Positions 23,101 through 34,764 are shown, numbered from the stretch's first letter. The stretch: 64,000 nucleotides of DNA from Limnoperna fortunei (GCA_944474755.1 OX104120.1:37800067-37864066); one strand, 5' to 3'. The notes: a model not told the origin generated them from the sequence alone. Translations and numbers: made by a program.

Positions 23101-23789
23101 AACTCATCAATGGAGTTTAACTCTAAATGTTTAAGATATTCTTCATTGTGGGATGGAATAATAGTTTTTTTTTCATTGAGAGATGGAATAATATAAGTAC
23201 ACTGGGATCGTGTAAATACACAATACAGGCAGTTCAAAATATTATATAAAAAGTCTAAAGAAAGCTACCAACACTTATTTAGTATCATATAGTATATAAA
23301 TTTCGATGTCAATATTTTTGCAGATAATGCCTTTCAAACTGTTTCTTATTGTTAGAACAGCTTCGAATACTTGGCGACCGATTTGATTTACTGGAGCATG
23401 TTATTTATCTACAACTTAAACATTTCTTCTAAAAAGCAAAACATTCTTTCAATTTCTTACGCTGGATTCTTTTAGTTTTATTTAAACCGTGTATACCCCA
23501 AGTTCATGTTAAGTGTTATTATACTGTTTGTTTTTAACACTGTGCTAATATGTGCTATTTCCCCTTTTTAATAATGGAATTGTAGGTTTTGCGTGTCTCT
23601 TTAACTATATGCTTATATATGTCTGCTTCATGTCCTTTATTTAGTGCTTACATGTATATATGCTTTGCTTGTCTCTTTTAATTGTTTGCCTACATTGACT
23701 TTTATGTCTCCTTTTATTGTGTGCTTATCTAGGTTTTTCACGTTCTCTGTATTTATTATTCAGTGGAGTTTGTGTTGTTATGAATGTTG
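23101..23789. other. Intergenic, nothing recognised
   Basis: AT-rich with TTTTAATTG/GTGCTTAT-type low-complexity T-rich sequence. No feature supported. Confidence 0.35.
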
Positions 23790-23798
23790 ATTTTTTTC

Positions 23799-24128
23799 CA
23801 TCGTCGGAAACCCACGTCCGGTCGCGTTATCGCTTTGCTACAACTTACCGACCATGGGCACACTTGTAGATATTTTCTCGTTTTCATGAATATTCATTAA
23901 ATTTAATTATCCAATGGGAACGACGTTTATTGGTTAAAACATTTATTATCCGAAACTACGTATGTTATGTCTTTTTTTATTAGATGTCACGCTTTACCGG
24001 AAGTAAAAGCAACCAATCAAAATAGGACATTTAATATTCTTGAAAACGAGAAAATATCTACAAGTGTGCCCACGGTCGATAAGTGGTAGCAAAGCGAGAA
24101 CGCGACCGGATGTGGGTTTCCGACGATG
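23799..24128. mobile_element. MITE with ~100-bp inverted repeats and 9-bp target duplication
   Basis: The left arm starts CATCGTCGGAAACCCACGTC. The right arm is its near-perfect inverse, ending GACGATG. The arms agree over about 100 bp with a handful of mismatches and surround a ~130-bp centre. The flanking 9-bp duplication ATTTTTTTC (23790-23798 and 24129-24137) is exact. A 9-bp duplication and long inverted repeats fit a non-autonomous Mutator-like (MULE) element. There is no coding capacity. Confidence 0.9.
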
Positions 24129-24137
24129 ATTTTTTTC

Positions 24138-24498
24138 TGGTTCTTAATAACGAATTTTATATTTTATCTCATGATTTTTAGGTGTGTATCAAAATTTCGT
24201 GGGGATTTTTTTTCATCTTATTTATTGTGCACCAAATAACATGTTATTTGTATTGTTTATTTTAATCCTTGTGATATAAGCTTTTGAATGAAAGTCAACA
24301 ATTTGTTTTCTTATTGTGTGTGTTTTATGTCAAAATTCCGATTTCAATAGAAATATAAAAAAATGGAGATTTCTGTAGTCCATTAACGTATTTTTCTACA
24401 CTATTTGGGATATGGTATAATGAATCCAAAGAAAATAGTTTTGTTTTCAAATTTTCGTAAATATTTCAGTTTGATTTTGATGTGGTTTCTTTTTCGCA
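24138..24498. other. Intergenic, nothing recognised
   Basis: AT-rich stretch between two inverted-repeat elements. Confidence 0.35.
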
Positions 24499-25197
24499 CC
24501 ATAGAAATACCCAAGAATACCTCATAAAACTACAAAATGGACATAAAACGAAATTTTTTTAATACCAAAATGTGTTATATACATTTAAACCATTAAATTT
24601 GTTTTTAAAATGTGCCATATGTGTGTACCATAGGTCGATCTTATGAAGCCCCTTATGCTCGTGTAAAATCCAAACTGTACCCAAACACTTGTTAAAATAA
24701 CATTTTTGGTAGTAAATAAACAACATATAGTAAACTACGAAAATTCACTGAAAATGAATATTTATTAGACATCGCAATTTTAAAAAAAAATAATCCCAAA
24801 ATAATTAAAGATCGACCATATAATCACCAGCTGCACTCCATTGATGTCTTGGTTGAAAAAATATCATATAAAGAGGTATATAAAATGTTTCCAAAATGTG
24901 TTTCTTTGTTTCAGTATTTTATGTCATAGCATACTTTGCGGACTTTAGTTTTAACATTTTCCACCATAAATTGAGTACATACAACTTTTATTTAAACAGG
25001 CTAAGACTGCCAAACACTTCCATTTTAACCAGTGTCTACATGACAACAATTTCGAGTTTTTCTATATTAAAACAATATAGTTGCTCATGAAATCTTGCAA
25101 TATGTATTTTTACACAAAAATATTGTTTTCATGTCAATTTTGTAGTTTAATAAGGTATTCTTCGGTGTTCTTGGGTATTCTTGGGTATTTCTATGGA
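24499..25197. mobile_element. Foldback-like element with diverged inverted repeats
   Basis: The left arm at 24499-24560 (CCATAGAAATACCCAAGAATACC...AAACTACAAAATGGACAT) is the inverse of the right arm at 25120-25197. The right arm has one extra internal copy of CTTGGGTATT. Inside, CATAGGTCGATC (24630-24641) is inverted again at 24811-24822. No target duplication is obvious and no transposase frame is present. It is probably an old non-autonomous DNA element. Confidence 0.6.
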
Positions 25198-27150
25198 CCC
25201 TTCTTCATTGGTTTAGTCAATTACAAAAAAGGGCAATAAAGTATATAGTTCACATTTCACTTCTTCTGGAGCATTTCGATTCATCAAAAATTAAAACAAT
25301 TATTTAATATGTGACCAAGTGGAAAGATTGTTCTTCATTTTTTTGGTTTACTTTTGGCAGAACTATAACGAATGTGGAATTAATATATATTTATTAACTA
25401 TAACATGGAAGGTAATGACAAATCTACATAAATAGGAAATACAAATTATATAAAATGAACAAGATACATCAGGTATACACAAAATACGAATAATCTTTGG
25501 AAAACAATACAAGTGATAAAAACTCAAATAACTTGGAATTCTGGTTCAAAACTAATTTTAAATATTGAACCCAAATAATAATTCAACTTATCACACATTC
25601 ATTCATATCTTATACCCACGGTTAACAAATATGAAAGAAGTTTTGACTTTTTTTGCTTTCTACCAAGAATCCAAATTTAACTACAGAAGGATTGCCTGAG
25701 AGTCTGAGTTATAACATGAATATTAAAACACTTTTACAAGCACTATACAGATCGAAGCCAGGACAAACGTGAATTTAATATGTACAGCAGAGTTTGGTTT
25801 CAAAATTAAACACTTGTAAAATTTACACTTATCAGCAAAATTGATAAAGCAAAGTGTTAAACTCTTCTAAATTAAAACATTAAATAATTGATACCCCTCT
25901 CTTCCCACCCGGAATGTCCAGTCCCTCAATCTGTTGCATCACCGGACTCTTTCTTGTCTATGTAACGGTGTCAAAACTGCACCAAAAATACGGCACAATT
26001 AAGGTATTACATTTGTATTGGCTCTTGCGACAATTGTTTGATTCCGCAGCTGAAAGACCCGGGCGTAGCCATCTTAAACGTGGCACCCATCGTATCACTA
26101 AGGTTAAAATTCGTCAATTAGTAATTTATGGGGATAGTAAAAAACCACTAAGAAGGAAGGAAAGTAGCTACCAAAAATACAATGCATTCTAGACCTTAGT
26201 TCGTAGTTTAGATTAAGAGCTATACGTTATATTTGTTGTCAACTGCAAAGAGATTCTATATCAAATCTAAAGAAAACCATACTAACATTTAAGCCTTAAT
26301 TATCTTAATTTATTAGCATTCAAGATTCAAAATAAAACCGGGAAAATTAGGCGAGATAGCCAGGAAAAGCCTCCACTCTAATCAAATCACAAACATTGTC
26401 AGCATAAATAAATTACGTGTACATGACACATTCAATTTGATACAACCAGCAACAAATTTACCTGAATTCGACGAGAAGCTGCCCACCATTTTTAATGACA
26501 ATAAGATAACCAGTAGCAATATTAGGGGTAGACGCATATTTCTATACTGAATTTCATGCCCAATGGACCTTGCTTACATTTGAATTGCAGTTGATTCGCT
26601 GCCAGGATGTGAGTCCATGCCAAAGTCAAATAGTATACTCGATTTTTAGCTTGATATTATAACGTTGCTTCAACTTATCAAACGAAATTGCTGGTGTGCC
26701 TACAAGCAGTTTGAAGATATTTTATTTGATCCTTGGTCCAACAAAAATTTTTAAAACGACTTGTTGCTCGCTATAGTTAAAAGCATCCTATCACTCACAT
26801 CCATCGCCAATTAAACATTGGTCACGATATAACAGAAAACAATTGGTTAAAGCACCGTATATACTGTTCAAACAAAGAAACGCATAGCCCTTTCGAATTT
26901 TTCAAAATGCAAATTATGTATTTTACCAGTTGTAATGAAACGGTCAATTTAATCTGACTGTTTTATCTTTAAAAGTCTATTGATTTGATTTTGCTCTTCT
27001 CCAAGTGAGCACGGCGACTCTCTAAAGGTGCACATCTATTATATTTACTTGAAATTTGGATAACCTTGAATTTTGTGGTTATTTCAACCACTAGGTTGAA
27101 GTGTATAAGAGGATGAGTTTTAAAGCCTATCGTCATAACGTTAAAATACT
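25198..27150. other. Intergenic, no confident feature
   Basis: Open frames up to 92 codons (25914-26192) show no known domain. No inverted or tandem repeat of note. Confidence 0.4.
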
Positions 27151-27262
27151 ACCATGCCAAAGTTAGACGCTGCTACTCGGCTTTGGAACAGAATACAGCA
27201 GACCGACTCATCCAATGAACGCCCTAGAAGCAGGCAACCTCACATAACGACTCCCGTTTAAT
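27150..27262 (+). pseudogene. Tc1-like transposase N-terminal fragment
   Basis: The translation LDAATRLWNRIQQTDSSNERPRSRQPHITTP matches the end of the first HTH and the linker of Tc1-like transposases, including a GRP-like hook in altered form. Both sides have decayed beyond recognition. It belongs to a different lineage from the element at 13.7-14.9 kb. Confidence 0.5.
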
Positions 27263-27389
27263 GCAGGAATTGCTAAACCTTCTGGTGACATCCCCCTTTT
27301 TAATGTGTTTTGTATTACTTACGTTTTGTTTTTGTGTTGTGAATCTGTTTGTTTTAATCTTGACTACTCTTTTGTTAAACCATAGTTTT

Positions 27390-27646
27390 TTGTTTGTTTG
27401 TTTAGAATAATGTTTAACGTCACTTTCAGCAGTTTTTCAGCTATATCATGGCGTTCAGTTTTATTAGGGGAGGAAACCGGAGTACCCGAAGATAACCCCG
27501 ACCTTCGGTAAGAAAACTGGCAAGCCTTGTAAAATAAGATTGGAGTCAAGTGCACCCTGCCCGAAGTGTGACTTGAACCCGTAATTTCAGTGTTGACAGA
27601 TCACGTGATCAATAGTAGACGAACTACCTTAACCCCTCGGCCACCG
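27390..27646 (-). mobile_element. tRNA-derived SINE with 8-bp target duplication
   Basis: Minus-strand copy with CGGTGGCCGAGGGGT head, CGGGTTCAAGTC B-box, CGGGTACTCCGGTTTCC core and (CAAA)n tail. ATAGTTTT flanks it at 27382-27389 and 27647-27654. It is more diverged than the 18.5-kb copy. Confidence 0.88.
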
Positions 27647-27654
27647 ATAGTTTT

Positions 27655-29690
27655 GTCTAACTTTGACTAATCGTTTCGAATACTCCTTCCTTCTTTTAGA
27701 ATGAATAAATAACTATTTTTAATCAATTATTGACTCATACACGATAATATGATGGTTTCAATGTCGTATTGTCATGACTTTTGACACACATGAATACAAA
27801 CAAAACTCAGATCATGTTAGAGAATATTGATAATACTTGTTTTGTGCGTGCATTTAATGAGAGTAAATTTGTATCGCCGTGTTTCAGCTAAAATAGAACA
27901 TTTAATTGAAATTCCAATAATAAATATGTGTTTGTTTATTTTATATATGTTCGCTTATTCATTCAACAACCAAACACCAATACACAACGAGACAAGCAGC
28001 AAACAAAACAGGAAAAACAACGCGAGACAGTTTATCTATATATGTGGCGCTGCAGAACTTCTGTACGCATGTCTTTTGTTGGTCTTCCTGTAAGATAAAG
28101 AAAAGGGACAGCCGTGTTAAATTCAAAACTTAACATAGTTAAACCATGTAAACGGCGTTAGTATGTTAAACGTAAATATATTGTCAGAGTTTTAACATTC
28201 TTATATCTTTTGCTATTAAAACAGAACCATATACAACTATCTGTGACGTATTTTTGTCAGCCATATTGGATTTTCCACTAAATAGAAAATCAATGGGACT
28301 ATTTAAAAAAAAGCTATATCTAGTTAATTAAATAAAATATATATGTTTTGCATATTGTTCCCAGTTCTACAGTCTCTTTTCTTTCGAATGATATAAATTT
28401 TATCAGTTTAAATTACTTGCAAAATAATTCCCATTTTGTTTGAAAAAAAACCTTATTTTCTGCCTTTTGGTTACATTGTTTCAATGGGAAATAGTCAAAT
28501 ATGCACCACTTCTGACGTAAATTGTATAAATACAGTTGGTATAAACTATGTTTTGCACATATATACATAAAGTAGACCTGTTGATGTATTTAATTTTTAC
28601 ATTTTAACACTTTAATTTCTTATCTTCATACTTCAAATTTCATTTCAAATTTGCTCTTTTTGACAATTTTTAACCATGGCGGAGTTCAGACCACGTGGTT
28701 CAGACAAGGGACAGGGTTGTATGGCATTTTTTTATGTCTTATTATATCTCAGGAATTTTAACATGTTTAACTTAGACGTAAATATTTTAATAATTAAATA
28801 AACAAAAAACTGTAAGAGTATTTGACTTAACAAATATTGCCATTAGAACATGAAGAAAGAGTGGAACTAACTGCAATTGCATTGTCTTGAATTGAAAATG
28901 TGGTAATGAACTTCGTGATAAACATTTATAAAGTATTTATGTAAAAGATAATTACAAAAATATCCCCATTTTGGTCATATTTTTCTCAGTCATAAAGGTA
29001 GAAAAAAATTCAAGTTTTAAAGAATAAGATGTTCAATAAACATCCTGTACAAAGAATACAAGTTTATGGCAGTATAAGCTTTATCATGAAGACACAGCAT
29101 GGGTTAAATTTCAATACATAAAAGGTTTTCTAAAAAAACACATCCGTCAAAAACGTTTATTAGGTAACCATAATTCATTTATAATTTTATTAAATTAAGA
29201 TCTATAGTAGTAGTTTTGTGGTATAAAAAGATAATGATGCCACGGGGAAACAACAATAAACTAGGAACTCCATAAATGATAAAGATACAAAATAAAAGTA
29301 ATAATAATAATTGTTTGTCTCATTTGCAGTGCTTAATTGGTGGCTTGTTAATATGTTTATGATCAAACGAATATCACTTTCTTGAGCAAAACATTCTCTC
29401 TATCTTATAGAAAATTGAAACGGGTATGGCTTTTACTAATAAATTAAAATTTGGTAAAATAATGATAATTTTGTTCAATAGCTTGAATTGTGTTTTCGGT
29501 AAATAATAATGAAAGGGATCAAATGGCGCGGTTCCTTTATTAACACATGTCTTACAACACAAACCATATCGACTCGATGCGTTTCAGTGAAAAAATAATA
29601 ACCATGTTTTAATCTTTGTCTCATTCACCATTTTAAGTATCAAGTAAAAAACCATAAAACACGATGCACAATACTTATCGATATTACCAT
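27655..29690. other. Intergenic, nothing recognised
   Basis: AT-rich, without coding or repeat structure that I could support. The M4 exon of the ion-channel gene is expected on the minus strand somewhere left of 30.5 kb, but I could not identify it. Confidence 0.4.
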
Positions 29691-29699
29691 AATCCGATT

Positions 29700-29812
29700 C
29701 GGGAGGGATTTTGTCCGCCTTGAAAAATTTTCAGGGAGAATTCGGTCCGCCTTGTAACACTTTGTCCGCCTATGCTAGATTATACGGAGGGGATTTTGTC
29801 CGGCCCCCGATA
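29700..29812. repeat. Imperfect repeat with TTTTGTCCGCCTTG core
   Basis: GGGAGGGATTTTGTCCGCCTTG, GGAGAATTCGGTCCGCCTTG, CACTTTGTCCGCCTATG and GGAGGGGATTTTGTCCGGCC lie within 110 bp. The complement CGGACAAAA is the core of the repeat at 4165-4350. Confidence 0.7.
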
Positions 29813-30516
29813 GATTGTTCAATCCACCCCAAGAAGCATCCGTGTATGTGCAGAATATACCCAAACTCATTTCATAATTCATCGAGTTAAGGAGATCAGC
29901 GTTCTCTTGCACGTTTGTTTTACGTTCTTTTTGTCGTTAACTACCACATGTTTTATGTTATAATTTACATGTGCTGTTAACTTGCGCGTCCCGTTCCCCT
30001 GAATTAATTTTTACTGTGCTCTCTCTTAATATAGCTGATATGACGATTGCTGGAGACTAGAACGTCAATTCTTCAAACAGGAATTTTATAGACACGATTT
30101 TATATTATTATGATTTTATACAGTGGTCACATAAATATAAGACGTGTCTACCTCCAAAATTTGAGAGCTAATAATTTTCTTAAAGTAAACTTTCGATTTC
30201 CATATAAAAAGTTATATCAGTTATGTATATGGCCGCTGAAACTATCGTACTATGGCGCCATTGTTGTGCTATATTAATCATGCTAACCGTTGGGTATGAG
30301 CTGTTGTAGCATATACGTGTACCAGAACACGTGTTTACTTAACAAGAAGGTGAATTTTCATAGTGTCTTAGCCAGACTGCTGCCGACCTACATATTCTAT
30401 CGTTGTTTTCTAAATGTTTACAAGCTTTTAGCACGTTTTAGACCTATGCTATTTATCAAGCTTTTATTGAGGGATATTGGAGGGGAGGGTATTAAAAATA
30501 TTTCAAGAAATCTTAC

Positions 30517-32994
30517 CTGACTGTCGAGTTCAATTTGACGGTAACTATTTTTATATTGCTGGCATTTAACCTTCCTTTGACCTTTCCTTGTAAGTACATT
30601 TATAAACGCAAACTCAATGACGGAAGCAAACACAAATGATAAACACATAAAATACCAAATGTCTATTGATATGACGTAGGAGACTTTTGGGAGAGTGAAT
30701 CCCGCAGACGTTCTCTGAGTGGTCATAGTTAAAACAGTTAAGATACCAAGTTGTGTTCTAGCAGTGGTGGCGCTGCATTCTAGCCAGAAAGTTATCCAGG
30801 AAGCGACAACAACCAGTGTCGACGGGATATAAACCTGGAGCACGATCAATGCCTTCAATCTTTTAAAGTGAAAATCAACTTGCAAGCAAGACATATTTGT
30901 TCCTAAAATGGAAAAAAGAAAAGTAAACACACCTATAAACTTGTTCGTAAAACTGAAAATCCTTGTCAATTTAAGGTCGGAGTGGAACACACCCTTTTAA
31001 AAGTCGGACTCCAACTCACGATCTCAGTGTTAGCACACCGTTGATAATAAGTAGATAGCTAACCAAGTAAACCACTCGGATCCCCGGTACCCTTTATAAT
31101 GAGCAGGGGCCTCGGTGGCCGAGTGGTCTAGGTAGTTATCATCTACTATGGATCAAGTGGTCTGTCAACACTGAGGTTGCAGGCAGGGTGTACTCGACTC
31201 CAATCTTAATTGACAAGGATTGCCAGTTTTCCTACCGAAGGTCGGGGTTTTACCCCGGGTACTCCGGCTTCCTCTCCCAATAAAGACTGGACCCCATGAT
31301 ATAGCTGAAAAATTGCTAAAAGTGGCGTTAAAGAATCATTCAAACAAACACACAAAATATGATGAGCTTCACAAACTACACATCTATATCGTCAATGATT
31401 GCTGTTAATGTTCTACTTGTTGAAAAAAAATCATGAAAAGGTAAATTAACTTTGAGAGAAGTTTGTTGGTGAACAAGAACAAGTATTGTAATCGTATCCA
31501 GATACGTCACATAACTTACCTATTGCAGAAGTGCATTCATGTCGTTTTATTTCACCTATCTGAAAGCGAGCCAGTATAATCCTATGATTTAGTTTTATAC
31601 CTCTTGGACTCCATTGGAAAACTATTGAATTATTTGTATGTGAAACTGAAAAAAAAACTTTACAGATTTGCATTTATGTTCAAAACCTTTTGTACCAAAT
31701 CCAAACTAAAACGTTATTTTTTTTTCAGTTTTACGTCACATTCGGCGACTTTCTATTTTATCGTGGCGTTCGTTTTTATTGGAGAAGATAAAGGCCGCGA
31801 CCGTCGGTAGGACAAGTGGTAATCATTGCCAATTAAGGTTGAACTCGAGTCTAGAACACCCTGGCCACACTAAGACGCGAATCCGCAAGCTCTGTGTAAA
31901 CACGCATGTTATCTAATACCTTACCCACTTAGCTACCGAGCACAACCAAAAGGTAGGTTAAATGTTATGATATTGTATATTGCATTTATTGAATTTACTG
32001 GATTATAAGAGAACAATTAATGAATATTACCATGATAACTTATCATATATTTTCTAAGTAAATTACAAGCCTATAGTCAATAATAATAATCTGACTGTTT
32101 AATGAATAACCAGGGCCGGCCTTAGGCCAATTGGACCAATTGGTCCGATTGGGCCCAGCGCCTTTATTGGGGCAGGCGGGTCATTTCACCAGTAGTCTAG
32201 ATAACTAAATGCAGTGTGATGCCACCGTAGTCAAGAAACACAATCTTTTGCCAGTGTTAAGTGTACAGGCCCCATGATAACTGTAGCAAGTGCCAAGTAA
32301 AGAAGCACCAGATATACAGTAATATAAACCTGCAAGTCTGTCAGGCTATCTATAGCATTAAATACTTCATAAATGGTGGGGCCGCCATCATGTTTCCAAC
32401 GGGGTCCCACACTTTCAAGAGCACGGCATGTAATAATAGATTTAGTAGGTCTTGATACCATTTTAAGAAATGTTTCAGCTACTAGCTTTTGTTTAAAGAA
32501 GGAGCCTAGCGAAGTACCTGTAAGAAACTATTGCACATTTGGAAAGAAAAAATATATCAACCCAGGCTGCGTGTAACATGCACCATATTTGTAATCTCTT
32601 CAAAGGGGAAGTGAAAATATCCTGAACGACAGTGTATTTTATTGTGGTTGGTTTTTTTTCACAAGAACATTTCTGTTTTATTGTGACTTCGCATCGGTAC
32701 TTATACTATATAGAGATGAGCTCCCTGTCCATATTATACCATGTGGTCAGCAGATTCATGTTAGATAAAGTGATTTGGAGAATATTATGAGATAATTTCA
32801 CAGGGCAGTAATATGAAACTCAAATGTTCATTTAAACATCTACGAGGTAAATCTATAAGAAAATGTTTACAATTTGACAACTTTTCTTCATTTATGTAAT
32901 AATAAACTTACAGCTGCTAATTGTCAAAGGACAAATCTGTACATCAAACGGGTACTTCTGGAGATTCATTAAACAGGATGCTGTTACAGAAACT
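30517..32994 (-). CDS. Cys-loop ligand-gated ion channel, three internal exons (GABA/glycine/pHCl-type)
   Basis: Exon a (32912-32994, 83 bp) encodes the Cys-loop CLMNLQKYPFDVQIC, with 13 residues between the cysteines. Exon b (31520-31645, 126 bp) carries the loop C region (NNSIVFQWSPRGIKL, HECTSAIG). Exon c (30517-30902, 386 bp) carries pre-M1 SCLQVDFHFKRL, M1 LQVYIPSTLVVVASWITFWL, M2 TARTQLGILTVLTMTTQ, the LPKVSYV linker and M3. All three have AG acceptors and GTAAGT/GTAAGA donors, and the phases join without a gap. The 83-bp Cys-loop exon size is typical of this family. The product would be a pentameric plasma-membrane receptor subunit, probably anion-selective by its A(-1')R(0') pair. Pore positions -2', 2' and 6' are atypical. 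The N-terminal and M4 exons lie elsewhere. No frameshift seen. Confidence 0.9.
30952..31090 (-). mobile_element. tRNA-derived SINE head, degenerate (in the channel intron)
   Basis: AATCCTTGTCAATTTAAGGTCGGAG, GAACACACCC, CTCAGTGTTAGCACACC and ACCACTCGG match the tRNA-like half of the family in the minus orientation. The tail half is missing. Confidence 0.7.
31105..31358 (+). mobile_element. Full-length tRNA-derived SINE (in the channel intron)
   Basis: Plus-strand copy: AGGGGCCTCGGTGGCCGAG head, CTCGACTCCAATCTTAATTG body, CGGGTACTCCGGCTTCC core, AAAAGTGGCGTTAAAGAATC and a CAAACAAACACAC tail. The flanks ATAATGAGC (31096-31104) and ATGATGAGC (31359-31367) form a 9-bp duplication with one mismatch. 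It lies between exons c and b of the channel gene, antisense to it. Confidence 0.9.
31727..31945 (-). mobile_element. tRNA-derived SINE, old copy (in the channel intron)
   Basis: GTCACATTCGGCGACTTTCTATTTTATCGTGGCGT, CGACCGTCGGTAGGACAAGTGG, ATTGCCAATTAAGGTTG and ACCACCTTACCCACTTAGCTACCGAG-type segments follow the family order in minus orientation. It is strongly diverged. Confidence 0.7.
32111..32190. repeat. hAT-like terminus or palindromic GC-rich patch
   Basis: CAGGGCCGGCCTTAGGCC resembles the CAGGG-type ends of hAT DNA transposons. ACCAATTGGTCCGATTGG next to it is itself palindromic. No matching inverted end or 8-bp duplication was found, so the assignment is weak. Confidence 0.35.
32330..32517 (-). 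other. Possible orphan exon inside the channel intron
   Basis: A 63-codon open stretch lies between a good acceptor (TTTCTTACAG) and a donor-like CAG|GTTTAT. It encodes FFKQKLVAETFLKM...ESVGPRWKHDGGPTIYEV. It has no place in the ion channel, because exons a and b join in phase without it. It may be a captured exon, a pseudogene or a nested gene fragment. The composition looks protein-like (varied residues, local GC content higher than its surroundings). Not recognised. Confidence 0.3.
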
Positions 32995-33000
32995 CTGAAA

Positions 33001-33317
33001 TATTAAAAAGGTATTTTAATTGTTAAATTCTAGAAAACAATAATGACCGTATTCTTTTATTTTACTTTTGGTTCGCTTGTAGAATGTTCCTCTGTGTATT
33101 TCTGACATTAGGTAATAATTAATACGCTTTTTACCTAATAGTCACTAGTTTACCATGCACCGGTTAATTTTTACCTCTACACCGGTTGGTAATTTTTTAC
33201 CCAAGATAGCATTCAGAAGAAAATAAACTGAGGCATCTGATTGGATGTTGGTTTTAAAAAAATATAAGAATTATACAAAACAAAAGTAGATTAAATGAAA
33301 AGCAAACCCATTATCAA
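33001..33317. other. AT-rich spacer between channel exon and tRNA array
   Basis: ACCGGTTAATTTTTACC and ACCGGTTGGTAATTTTTTACCC form a short imperfect repeat at 33157-33203. Nothing else recognised. Confidence 0.45.
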
Positions 33318-33376
33318 GCCCCTATAGCACTAGTCTCGTAAACCAGGGGTCGTGAGTTCGACTCTCACTGGGGGCA
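33318..33376 (+). pseudogene. tRNA-Thr(CGT) pseudogene lacking the D-arm
   Basis: Compared with the intact copies, 14 nt (CTCAGTGGTTAGAG) are missing after the acceptor stem, and one base in the anticodon stem is changed (ACTAGTCTCG). The D-arm and internal A-box are gone, so it should be neither transcribed nor folded. Confidence 0.9.
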
Positions 33377-33494
33377 AATTGGCTAATTTTTTACACTCAA
33401 TTTCTATACCGGAGAATTTGACATATATAAAGTAAAACTACAAAATTGTAGGATGTTTTCAAGCAAATAGAAAATCAACTACACTAGCATTCGA

Positions 33495-33514
33495 TTCGAT
33501 TCCCGGGCGGCGCA
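33495..33514 (+). pseudogene. tRNA-Gly(CCC) 3' fragment
   Basis: Only the 3' half of the T-arm and the acceptor strand remain (TTCGATTCCCGGGCGGCGCA). The rest was lost in a deletion that starts in the upstream spacer after ACACTAGCA. Confidence 0.9.
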
Positions 33515-33900
33515 AGTATTTTTTGCATAGTTTATACATATTTTTGTGTTTCATTTCAACGTTCAGTTGTCTCAATGCCTCCGGTCAGGCAGGAAAAACA
33601 AATGTCTATTAGAAAAATAATAACGACATCGAAAACTTGAATATGAAATATATGCTTAATCTTATTTACTGAGGAAAACAGACACACATAATTGGCTGCA
33701 GTTGTTATTCTAGTTTTTTTTTAGTTCTACCGAAAACCATTTGATCAGTTTATAACATGTGTTTTGAATTTGACATATATAAAGTAAAACTACAAAATTG
33801 TAGGATGTTTTCAAGCAAATAGAAAATCAACTACACTAGCAGAAAAATGCTACATGCGATAACCTGCTTAAATATATTAAATTGACAATGTCGTATTGAA

Positions 33901-33971
33901 GCGCCGCTGGTGTAGTGGTATCATGCAAGATTCCCATTCTTGCGACCCGGGTTCGATTCCCGGGCGGCGCA
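33901..33971 (+). tRNA. tRNA-Gly(CCC)
   Basis: 71 nt. Acceptor GCGCCGC pairs with GCGGCGC, discriminator A. The anticodon stem CAAGA/TCTTG encloses loop TTCCCAT with anticodon CCC. T-arm CCGGGTTCGATTCCCGG. TATTTTTT terminator follows. This is the first intact tRNA-Gly of the array. Confidence 0.97.
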
Positions 33972-34519
33972 AGTATTTTTTGCATAGTTTATACATATTT
34001 TTGTGTTTCATTTCAACGTTCAGTTGTCTCAATGCCTCCGGTCAGGCAGGAAAAACAAATGTCTATTAGAAAAATAATAACGACATCGAAAACTTGAATA
34101 TGAAATATATGCTTAATCTTATTTACTGAGGAAAACAGACACACATAATTGGCTGCAGTTGTTATTCTAGTTTTTTTTTAGTTCTACCGAAAACCATTTG
34201 ATCAGTTTATAACATGTGTTTTGAAATTTTTAAAAGTTTTATTCTCTATTTGAAAGATATAAGTTTGTGGCTACAAAGAAATGCATTCCCTAATTATTCA
34301 TTTAAAAGAAAATTTGAAAGACAGAAATACCTGTTAGCGCTTATTTCAATTTTAGTTTTCTTTCTGATTTGCAAATGTTTTGGTTCCTTTTTTCTTTTTT
34401 CAATATTTACGATATATGTCTATGTAGTCTTGAAACTTTTTCAGTACATGCATCAAGGGAAAAAAGAATCAACTTATAGCTGATGAAGATATACTACATT
34501 AAGCGAATGCATTATCAAA

Positions 34520-34592
34520 GCCCCTATAGCTCAGTGGTTAGAGCACTGGTCTCGTAAACCAGGGGTCGTGAGTTCGACTCTCACTGGGGGCA
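34520..34592 (+). tRNA. tRNA-Thr(CGT)
   Basis: 73 nt. Acceptor GCCCCTA pairs with TGGGGGC (with a wobble pair). The anticodon stem CTGGT/ACCAG encloses loop CTCGTAA with anticodon CGT. A-box TAGCTCAGTGG and B-box GAGTTCGACTC are intact. Terminator AATTTTTT lies 10 nt downstream. Confidence 0.97.
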
Positions 34593-34764
34593 AATTGGCT
34601 AATTTTTTACACTCAATTTCTATACCGGAGAATTTGACATATATAAAGTAAAACTACAAAATTGTAGGATGTTTTCAAGCAAATAGAAAATCAACTACAC
34701 TAGCAGAAAAATGCTACATGCGATAACCTGCTTAAATATATTAAATTTACAATGTCGTATTGAA

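Noticed and set aside
25914..26192. 92-codon frame
   Set aside because: No domain, signal or splice evidence, and its length is plausible by chance.
30290..30520. 76-codon plus-strand frame overlapping the channel exon
   Set aside because: Antisense to the M3 end of a well-supported exon and without any domain.
31220..31408. 62-codon frame in the SINE at 31.1 kb (similar frames at 7.0, 18.4 and 27.4 kb)
   Set aside because: They are readings of the SINE body, not genes.
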